A stretch of DNA of 19,297 bases from JBKHBQ01 sp046542305 (GTDB taxonomy: Bacteria > Bacteroidota > Bacteroidia > Bacteroidales > 4484-276), in the NCBI GenBank assembly GCA_046542305.1, contig JBKHBQ010000044.1:1-19297 (forward strand), written 5' to 3'. A program made the position numbers and the translations under genes. A model generated the notes under the pieces. It saw nothing but the letters and a program-made list of their open reading frames with translations. It ran no database searches and was not told the DNA's origin. Shown here piece after piece: positions 14,152 through 19,297 of this stretch. The first letter of the stretch is position 1; every line of letters starts with the position of its first letter.

Positions 14152-14734
14152 GATTATTTTCAATGCATATTTTTAAATTCCGTTTGCCATTCTGAATATG
14201 ACTTTTCACCTTCTTTTCATCCAAATTCAGTATAACTGCAATATCGCGATAGCATTTATTCTCGTAATAAAACAGGCTTACACACTGCCGTTGTTCAGGC
14301 TTCAGCTTCTCCAGGCATTCCTGCAAAGCCTCCAAATCCTTTCCGCAATTATCGCTGTCGACAGGATGCAATGCGTGGCCGATTTCCATAAATTCCAGGG
14401 GCAAATCCTCACCTGAGAGGTAAACCATCCTGCCGGCCTTGTGTTTCCGCAGTTCCATCAGACAGAAATTTTTCGTGATCACATACAGCCAGTTCTTAAA
14501 ATGCTTCACCTGGTGACGCGGCAATTCCTCCCTGATCTTTTCATAAATCGCCATCACGGCGTCCTTCGACTGCTCGGGTTCTTTGAAATATTTCAGGCAA
14601 ACCCCGTACACAAGATGCATGTGCCGGCCATACAATTCGCCCAGGATAGCGGAATCACGGTTTTTGTAATAGGCTGAAACGAGTTGTTCGTCAGTTTTGC
14701 TTTCGTCTTTTCTCTTGAATGGGATCAATCGCAT
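14138..14734 (-). CDS. ECF-type RNA polymerase sigma-70 factor
   Basis: A 198-residue ECF sigma factor. Region 2 (about residues 25-95) contains LGELYGRHMHLVYGVCLKYF, then SKDAVMAIYEKI and HFKNWLYVITKNFCLMELRK, which form the -10 recognition and core-binding helices. Region 4 (about 135-190) contains LEECLEKLKPEQRQCVSLFY, then CYRDIAVILNLDEKKVKSHIQNGKRNLK, a helix-turn-helix for -35 recognition. There is no region 1.1 or 3, as expected for the group. Its stop overlaps the anti-sigma start, so the two are translationally coupled. It is divergent from the VWA gene, a likely but unproven target. A minus-strand -7 element at 14764-14771 provides a housekeeping start. Confidence 0.93.
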   Translation of the reverse strand: MRLIPFKRKDESKTDEQLVSAYYKNRDSAILGELYGRHMHLVYGVCLKYFKEPEQSKDAVMAIYEKIREELPRHQVKHFKNWLYVITKNFCLMELRKHKAGRMVYLSGEDLPLEFMEIGHALHPVDSDNCGKDLEALQECLEKLKPEQRQCVSLFYYENKCYRDIAVILNLDEKKVKSHIQNGKRNLKICIENNHGQK

Positions 14735-14763
14735 TTGGCCTGAAATTCACGCTAAAAGTAAAG

Positions 14764-14771
14764 CAAATATA
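14764..14771 (-). promoter_or_regulatory. -7 element for the ECF sigma operon (TATATTTG)
   Basis: It is an exact TAnnTTTG on the minus strand, 29 bases before the sigma ATG at 14734. It lies between two copies of CTAAAAGT (14752-14759 and 14778-14785), which may be binding sites for a regulator of the divergent pair. No -33 TTTG is visible. Confidence 0.35.
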
Positions 14772-14844
14772 TTTTTTCTAAAAGTTTTTTATGGAATTTC
14801 TCCTTCGGATGCATCCTGTTGGTGAAATCCATAAAAAACTGAGA

Positions 14845-16668
14845 ATGATGAAAAAGGTAATGTTGATTTTAACCGCCGCGTTTGCCATGCTTTTCGCAGA
14901 TGCACAGCAAGTACAAACCATCTACGGATATGTGACCGATCCGTACGGAAATCCTGTTGGAGACGTAAGGGTGACTTCCAGTGGAAAATTTTCTGAAACC
15001 ATGACCGATCAAAATGGTTGGTACAAGCTCGGGGTGCCGGTTCATGATTCGGTGATCCTGTTCGCTCATCCCGATTACCATCCCTTGCGTGAAAAACATT
15101 CGGGGCTAAGCAGGTATGATGTAATGTTGAAGCCGCTCAGGGAAACGCAAAACCGAATTATTGAAAATGAAGCCATGGTGATGGATATGAACTTGCCCAT
15201 CCGTGTGGCGAGCAAAATCGAAACTGGCGGGGCTTTTTATTTCCCACCCACTCCCGACTGGAATACCGAAAACTACGCCACCATTCGCGAGAACGGATTC
15301 AAAAATGTAACGGTCAGTCCGCTTTCCACTTTTTCGATCGATGTGGATAATGCCTCTTACGCGAATGTCCGCAGGTTTATCGATCAGGGGAGGATTCCGC
15401 CGGTGGATGCGGTGCGCATCGAGGAAATGATCAATTATTTCAGCTACGATTATCCCGAACCTTCCGGGGAGCACCCGTTTTCGGTTTACACCGAACTGGC
15501 CGAATGCCCCTGGAATGCCAATCATCAACTGCTTCACATCGGACTGAAAGGCATGAGTATCGACAAAAGCGAACTAACGGCTTCGAACCTGGTATTTCTG
15601 ATCGATGTTTCCGGATCGATGAATGCCCCGGACAAATTGCCCCTGCTTAAAAATGCCTTTAAAATGCTTGTAAAGGAACTGCGCCCGAATGACCGCGTGG
15701 CCATTGTTGTTTACGCCGGTGCAGCAGGCCAGGTGCTCGAATCTACTTTGGGCAGTGAAAAAGGAAAAATCCTGGAGGCGCTCGAAAGGCTCAGCGCCGG
15801 CGGATCGACGGCAGGCGGGGAAGGAATTAAAATGGCATATCGCATTGCCCGCGAAAACTATATCGAAGGAGGAAACAACCGCATCATCCTGGCCACCGAC
15901 GGCGATTTTAATGTAGGCGTTTCGGGCACCTCCGAAATGGAACGGCTGGTGGAACGGGAGCGTGAATCGGGTGTGGTTATTTCGGTGATGGGCTTCGGAA
16001 CCGGAAACATCAAGGACGACAAAATGGAAGTGATCGCCAACCGCGGAAACGGCAACTATTCCTACATCGACAACATTCGCGAAGCACGCAAGGTGTTTAT
16101 CACCGAATTCGGCGGCACCCTGTTTACCATCGCCAGGGATGTGAAATTCCAGCTTGAGTTCAACCCGCAGCATGTGCAGGCTTACCGGCTGGTGGGTTAC
16201 GAAAACCGGCTGTTGAATGCCGAAGATTTCAACGACGATAAAAAGGACGCCGGTGAGATGGGTTCGGGCCATACCGTGACCGCACTTTACGAAATCATCC
16301 CCGCAGGGGCGGATGAAGCCATTCCTTCCGTCGATCCGTTGAAATACCAGCGGAGCGGACTTTCGGAACATAATAGGTCAAATGAATTGCTCACCATCAA
16401 GCTCAGGTACGAGCAGCCCGATGGCATGAAAAGCCGCCTCCTTGAAAAAGTGGTCCTCAACAGGCCGGTAAAAAACACTTCGGACAATTTCAGGTTCTCG
16501 GCTGCCGTGGCCTCCTTCGGGATGCTGCTGCGCGGATCGGAGCACATGGGCAGCACTTCGGCGGATCTTGTTCTGGATCTGGCAAACAATGCCAAAGGCA
16601 GGGATGAGGAAGGATACCGTGCGGAATTTATGCAACTGGTAAGAATGGTGAGGGATCTGGGGTTGTAA
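14845..16668 (+). CDS. Exported von Willebrand factor A protein (YfbK-type)
   Basis: A 607-residue exported protein. A signal peptide (MMKKVMLILTAAFAMLFADA, then QQ) is followed by a carboxypeptidase regulatory-like beta domain at about 24-100 (IYGYVTDPYGNPVGDVRVTS). The YfbK N-terminal region comes next (FSIDVDNASYANVRRFIDQG, then IPPVDAVRIEEMINYFSY). The VWA domain (about 246-420) has a complete MIDAS metal site: D254-x-S256-x-S258 in DVSGSM, T322 in GGST and D352 in ATDGD. The C-terminus, with NELLTIKLRYEQPDG and FAAAVASFGMLL-like sequence, is the DUF3520 region. Family knowledge suggests metal-dependent protein-protein binding in the periplasm or at the surface; ligand unknown. The frame opens at 14791, but the ATG at 14845 puts the signal peptide first (14848 is equally possible). 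It is divergent from the ECF sigma gene and is followed by a strong terminator. Confidence 0.9.
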   Translation: MMKKVMLILTAAFAMLFADAQQVQTIYGYVTDPYGNPVGDVRVTSSGKFSETMTDQNGWYKLGVPVHDSVILFAHPDYHPLREKHSGLSRYDVMLKPLRETQNRIIENEAMVMDMNLPIRVASKIETGGAFYFPPTPDWNTENYATIRENGFKNVTVSPLSTFSIDVDNASYANVRRFIDQGRIPPVDAVRIEEMINYFSYDYPEPSGEHPFSVYTELAECPWNANHQLLHIGLKGMSIDKSELTASNLVFLIDVSGSMNAPDKLPLLKNAFKMLVKELRPNDRVAIVVYAGAAGQVLESTLGSEKGKILEALERLSAGGSTAGGEGIKMAYRIARENYIEGGNNRIILATDGDFNVGVSGTSEMERLVERERESGVVISVMGFGTGNIKDDKMEVIANRGNGNYSYIDNIREARKVFITEFGGTLFTIARDVKFQLEFNPQHVQAYRLVGYENRLLNAEDFNDDKKDAGEMGSGHTVTALYEIIPAGADEAIPSVDPLKYQRSGLSEHNRSNELLTIKLRYEQPDGMKSRLLEKVVLNRPVKNTSDNFRFSAAVASFGMLLRGSEHMGSTSADLVLDLANNAKGRDEEGYRAEFMQLVRMVRDLGL

Positions 16669-16689
16669 AATTGTAATTTATGAGAGAAG

Positions 16690-16722
16690 CCTAACAGGTT
16701 TTGGAAACCTGTTAGGTTTTTT
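16690..16722 (+). terminator. Rho-independent terminator, perfect 12-bp palindrome
   Basis: CCTAACAGGTTT (16690-16701) pairs perfectly with AAACCTGTTAGG (16705-16716) around a 3-base TGG loop and is followed by six T. It lies 21 bases after the VWA stop, so it ends that transcript. The minus-strand side has no U-run. From memory, the AAACCTGTTAGG core is a recurrent palindrome in Bacteroidetes intergenic regions and may be a dispersed repeat. Confidence 0.85.
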
Positions 16723-16821
16723 ATCTTAAAATGATGAACCTCAGTAACAAAAGGAAAGCTTGCAGTAGCAATATAAAAAAGCTTACACCACTGCTGTAAA
16801 CTATTTCAGAAGGCAAATTAA

Positions 16822-17130
16822 CTATTCATTATTTCTTTGATAAATAACCACACCTACCCGGCTGATGTGTTCCACCAAATCGGGATTTGAAATAAACCCG
16901 AACAGGGACAGGTCGATTTTGTATGGTAGCATCAGGTCATCCAGTGCATTTTCGATGCGAAGCAAATCCTGAAAAGTCAACCGGCTTCCTTTCAGGGTAA
17001 TATCAATATCAGAGCCGGTTTTCGGATTACCTTTTGCCCTTGATCCGTACAAAATTGCCTCTTCAATATGCTCAAACCTGCTTAGGCAATTTATAATCAA
17101 ATCTTTAGTCTGATCAGATAATCCGTACAT
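16822..17130 (-). CDS. mntA: Minimal nucleotidyltransferase antitoxin MntA (type VII TA)
   Basis: A 102-residue stand-alone nucleotidyltransferase. The active site is EAILYGSRAKGNPKTGSDID: Gly29-Ser30, ten residues, then Asp41-x-Asp43, an exact GS-x10-D-x-D motif. A probable third metal-binding Asp73 is in YKIDLSLF. In characterised pairs this enzyme transfers AMP from ATP to a tyrosine of the partner HEPN protein and inactivates it. The HI0073 family is the closest description. The start is 11 bases downstream of the hepT stop on the same strand, as in other pairs. Catalytic residues are intact, so activity is expected. The surroundings look more AT-rich than the neighbouring comM gene, consistent with a mobile accessory module. 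Confidence 0.85.
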   Translation of the reverse strand: MYGLSDQTKDLIINCLSRFEHIEEAILYGSRAKGNPKTGSDIDITLKGSRLTFQDLLRIENALDDLMLPYKIDLSLFGFISNPDLVEHISRVGVVIYQRNNE

Positions 17131-17141
17131 TTTTCATTTAT

Positions 17142-17573
17142 TTATTGATACTGGTTTTCCCTGTCCCGGAGCCCGTCCATTTTCTTTTCAAAATCGAGGA
17201 AACAAGCTGTGTATCTAGATATCACATCCTCCACGATTTTTTCTGCAGTCTCCTCGTTATAGGTATGCGAAGTTTTATTCCTGCTGACGATCATGTCCAT
17301 CCAGGTGTTTCCGTCATCGATCAATCCTTTATTAAAAGCTTCACGTATTGCATCCCTCGAACCTGTAATGTTGTTCATGCCCTGAAAATCAAAATAGTCC
17401 TTCATTACATTCCATGCTAATTCATGGGTGTATTCAAATCTTTGAATCAAACCTTCCTTTTCCAGATCCGTAAGATCTCGAATTCGTGAATTTGCAACAG
17501 CATCTTTTAGTTTATCCAAAGCTTTTTTGTAGTTAGAGAACCTTTGTTCCCACCTGATATCGGGCTTTTTCAT
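17142..17573 (-). CDS. hepT: HEPN ribonuclease toxin HepT (HI0074-like, type VII TA)
   Basis: A 143-residue all-helical HEPN protein of the 'nucleotidyltransferase substrate-binding' (HI0074, TIGR01987) family. RWEQRFSNYKKALDKLKDAV and IQRFEYTHELAWNVMKDYF are family signatures. The catalytic segment is RNKTSHTYN (98-106), an exact R-x4-H-x-Y with Arg98, His103 and Tyr105. In characterised systems Arg and His form the RNase site of the dimer and the Tyr is AMPylated by MntA. The frame extends to 17597, but the ATG at 17573 is chosen: it starts the conserved MKKPDIRWEQRF, and a palindrome and promoter-like element lie just upstream. It sits between comM and mntA. Together they form a probable toxin-antitoxin or phage-defence unit. 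Confidence 0.85.
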   Translation of the reverse strand: MKKPDIRWEQRFSNYKKALDKLKDAVANSRIRDLTDLEKEGLIQRFEYTHELAWNVMKDYFDFQGMNNITGSRDAIREAFNKGLIDDGNTWMDMIVSRNKTSHTYNEETAEKIVEDVISRYTACFLDFEKKMDGLRDRENQYQ

Positions 17574-17583
17574 ATATTTTCTG

Positions 17584-17631
17584 GTTTGAAAAGTCAAACG
17601 AAATTAGCATAATTTTATCGAATCCGACAAA
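17584..17631 (-). promoter_or_regulatory. Candidate promoter and operator palindrome of hepT-mntA
   Basis: On the minus strand a TTTG (17628-17631) is followed after 21 bases by TAATTTCG (17599-17606), one base away from TAnnTTTG. Overlapping the predicted start point is a perfect 6-bp inverted repeat, GTTTGA-N4-TCAAAC (17584-17599), ending 11 bases before the ATG at 17573. The position is right for repression by the TA complex, but this is inference from position and symmetry only. Confidence 0.35.
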
Positions 17632-17643
17632 CCGGCAAAAGTT

Positions 17644-19182
17644 TCACGCGCCCCAACTCTCCCTGTCGAGGCTGCGGTAATGGATGGCTTCGGCCAGGTG
17701 GTCGGTGCGGATGCCGGGGCTGCCGTCGAGGTCGGCGATGGTGCGTGAAACCTTCAGGATGCGGTCGTAGGCCCGTGCCGACAGGCTGAGCTTTTCCATG
17801 GCATTTTTCAGCAGAATATGTCCGGCATCATCGATTTTGCAGATTTCCCTGAGTTGGCGGCTCGACATCTGCGCATTGCAGTAAATGCCTTTTTTCTCTT
17901 CATAGCGTTCTTCCTGGATCTGTCTGGCTTTCACCACGCGCTCCCTTACCGCTTCGCTCTTTTCTGACATACGTGCTTCGGTGAGTTCCTTAAAAGCCAC
18001 GGGCACCACCTCTACGTGGATATCGATGCGGTCGAGCAACGGTCCGGAGATCTTGTTGAGATATTTCTGCACGATGCCCGGCGCGCAAACGCAATCGTGA
18101 TCGGGATGATTGTAATAGCCGCAAGGGCAGGGATTCATGGCCGCCACCAGCATAAAGCTGGCCGGATACTCCACCGTAAATTTTGCCCTGGAGATGGTCA
18201 CTACACGGTCTTCGATGGGCTGGCGCAAAACCTCCAGCACGGTTCGTTTGAATTCCGGTAACTCATCCAGGAAAAGCACGCCATTGTGCGCCAGCGAAAT
18301 TTCGCCCGGTTGCGGATTGCCGCCACCTCCCACCAAAGCCACATCGCTGATGGTGTGGTGGGGCGAACGGAAGGGCCGTACCGAGATCAGCGAAATATCG
18401 CGGTGCATCTTGCCGGCCACCGAATGGATCTTGGTGGTTTCGAGCGCCTCGTAAAGGTTAAGCGGTGGCAGGATTGAAGGCAATCGCTTGGCCAGCATGG
18501 TTTTGCCCGAACCGGGAGGCCCGATCAGGATCGCGTTATGACCCCCGGCAGCAGCGATTTCCAAAGCCCGCTTGATGTTTTCCTGGCCCTTCACATCCGA
18601 AAAATCGAACTCATATTCGTTGAGGCTGGCATAAAACTCGTCACGGGTATTTACAATGGTTGGCTGTAGTTCAGTATCGCCGTTAAAAAAATCAATCACT
18701 TCCTTAATGGATTCCACGCCGTACACTTCCAGATCATTTACGATGGCGGCCTCACGGGCATTGGCAGCGGGCAGGATGAAACCTTTGAACCCACTCTTGC
18801 GGGCTTCGATGGCGATGGGGAGGGAGCCCCGGATGGGTTGCAGGCTGCCATCGAGCGAAAGCTCGCCCATGATGATATACTCGCTGATGTTGTCTGCCTT
18901 TATTTGCTCAGAGGCGGCCAGGATGCCCATGGCAATAGTGAGGTCGTAGGCCGAACCTTCCTTTCGGATATCGGCGGGCGCCATGTTGATCACGATCTTT
19001 TTACCGGGGAGTCGATAGTTGTTATACCGCAGCGCCGATTCGATGCGCTGCTGGCTTTCCTTTACGGCGCTGTCGGGGAGGCCCACCAGCAAAAAGTTTA
19101 CGCCCTGGTCGATATTCACTTCCACCGTGATGGTGATGGCGTTCACGCCGTGGATTGCACTTCCGTATGTTTTTACCAGCAT
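17644..19182 (-). CDS. YifB family Mg chelatase-like AAA ATPase (ComM-like)
   Basis: A 512-residue protein with the complete family architecture. The N-terminal Lon-protease-like ChlI domain spans about 1-170 (AIHGVNAITITVEVNIDQGV, VGLPDSAVKESQQRI, NMAPADIRKEG). The AAA+ core has Walker A GPPGSGKT (221-228) and Walker B LFLDELPE (D306, E307), with RPFRSPHHTISD between them. A Cys/His cluster CPCGYYNHPDHDCVC lies at about 351-365, and the C-terminal Mg-chelatase domain contains SARAYDRILKVSRTIADLDG. ComM proteins are hexameric helicases that promote branch migration of incoming DNA during natural transformation and recombination. The gene is also conserved in species not known to be transformable, so the cellular role here is inferred. 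The frame reaches 19293, but the ATG at 19182 (MLVKTYGSAIHGV) matches family starts. Confidence 0.93.
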   Translation of the reverse strand: MLVKTYGSAIHGVNAITITVEVNIDQGVNFLLVGLPDSAVKESQQRIESALRYNNYRLPGKKIVINMAPADIRKEGSAYDLTIAMGILAASEQIKADNISEYIIMGELSLDGSLQPIRGSLPIAIEARKSGFKGFILPAANAREAAIVNDLEVYGVESIKEVIDFFNGDTELQPTIVNTRDEFYASLNEYEFDFSDVKGQENIKRALEIAAAGGHNAILIGPPGSGKTMLAKRLPSILPPLNLYEALETTKIHSVAGKMHRDISLISVRPFRSPHHTISDVALVGGGGNPQPGEISLAHNGVLFLDELPEFKRTVLEVLRQPIEDRVVTISRAKFTVEYPASFMLVAAMNPCPCGYYNHPDHDCVCAPGIVQKYLNKISGPLLDRIDIHVEVVPVAFKELTEARMSEKSEAVRERVVKARQIQEERYEEKKGIYCNAQMSSRQLREICKIDDAGHILLKNAMEKLSLSARAYDRILKVSRTIADLDGSPGIRTDHLAEAIHYRSLDRESWGA

Positions 19183-19270
19183 GGAGTTTAGGGTTCTTGG
19201 ATTGACTTCGCAAGGTAAACAATTTTCATCAAACCATTGCTGTTTAGGGCTTAAAAGATAATGAACAAAA

Positions 19271-19297
19271 AAGGGTGATCCGAAATGAACCACCCTT
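19271..19297 (-). terminator. Terminator of a minus-strand gene beyond the right edge
   Basis: AAGGGTG (19271-19277) and CACCCTT (19291-19297) are inverted. Read on the minus strand the hairpin is followed by a run of T (A-run 19266-19272), so it would stop a transcript entering from the right, upstream of comM. The window ends inside the structure, so its full length is unknown. Confidence 0.55.

Noticed and set aside
15574..16371. Minus-strand frame of 265 codons over the VWA domain
   Set aside because: The plus-strand frame has a complete MIDAS motif and a signal peptide; the minus frame has no homology signal.
16737..16821. Possible remnant gene or structured RNA between the palindromic terminator and mntA
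   Set aside because: Only a weak TTACA/TGTAA pairing and a repeated AAGCTT are visible, with no frame or convincing fold.

Overview
The window looks like a chromosomal core segment of a Bacteroidota (Bacteroidetes) genome, order not determined. Four things support this. (1) Gene families that are characteristic of the phylum occur together: a DUF3822 protein before rsmD, a small DUF2795 protein beginning MYWTLELAS, and a short NusA without C-terminal AR repeats. (2) An ECF sigma factor is paired with a membrane protein that carries an anti-sigma domain and a TonB-like C-terminus. (3) Copies of the Bacteroidetes -7 promoter element TAnnTTTG lie just upstream of several genes. (4) Strong Shine-Dalgarno sites are mostly absent. 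No rRNA, tRNA, insertion sequence, prophage or CRISPR array is visible.

Layout. 1-380: 3' end of a lamin-tail-domain protein (+). 381-699: gene-free, with two hairpin/terminator structures that both fold better as minus-strand RNA. 700-1356 (-): DUF2461 protein, divergent from an MFS transporter at 1446-2636 (+). 2680-7864 (+): the rimP-nusA-infB translation/transcription operon, with a structured leader of two hairpins. 7917-9903 (+): a tight three-gene operon of a small membrane-anchored protein, a DUF3822 ASKHA-like protein and the 16S rRNA methyltransferase RsmD. 9900-10121 (-): DUF2795 protein. 10208-11517 (-): lone MacB/LolD-type ABC ATPase followed by a PduO-type cobalamin adenosyltransferase. 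11713-14734 (-): ECF sigma factor, anti-sigma/TonB-like membrane protein, small exported protein and a 3-hydroxyisobutyrate dehydrogenase-like enzyme. 14845-16668 (+): a secreted YfbK-type von Willebrand factor A protein, divergent from the sigma gene. 16690-16722: a strong palindromic terminator. 16822-17573 (-): a HepT-MntA (HEPN-MNT, type VII) toxin-antitoxin pair. 17644-19182 (-): YifB/ComM-like AAA ATPase. 19271-19297: terminator of a minus-strand gene lying beyond the right edge.

How it fits together. rimP, nusA and infB form the conserved cluster for 30S maturation, transcription elongation/termination and translation initiation. RsmD, in the next operon, methylates 16S rRNA, so the left half is mostly ribosome-related housekeeping. 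The right half has one cell-envelope signalling module (sigma, membrane anti-sigma with a periplasmic TonB-like domain, divergent VWA surface protein) and one accessory defence or addiction module (HepT-MntA) next to comM. Most of the window is ordinary core genome and I did not find a clearly new multi-gene system. The best leads are the strand-asymmetric hairpin and possible small RNA at 436-602, the twin-hairpin leader of rimP, the DAPY variant in RsmD, the membrane protein-DUF3822 pair, and the HepT-MntA pair with a palindrome at its promoter.
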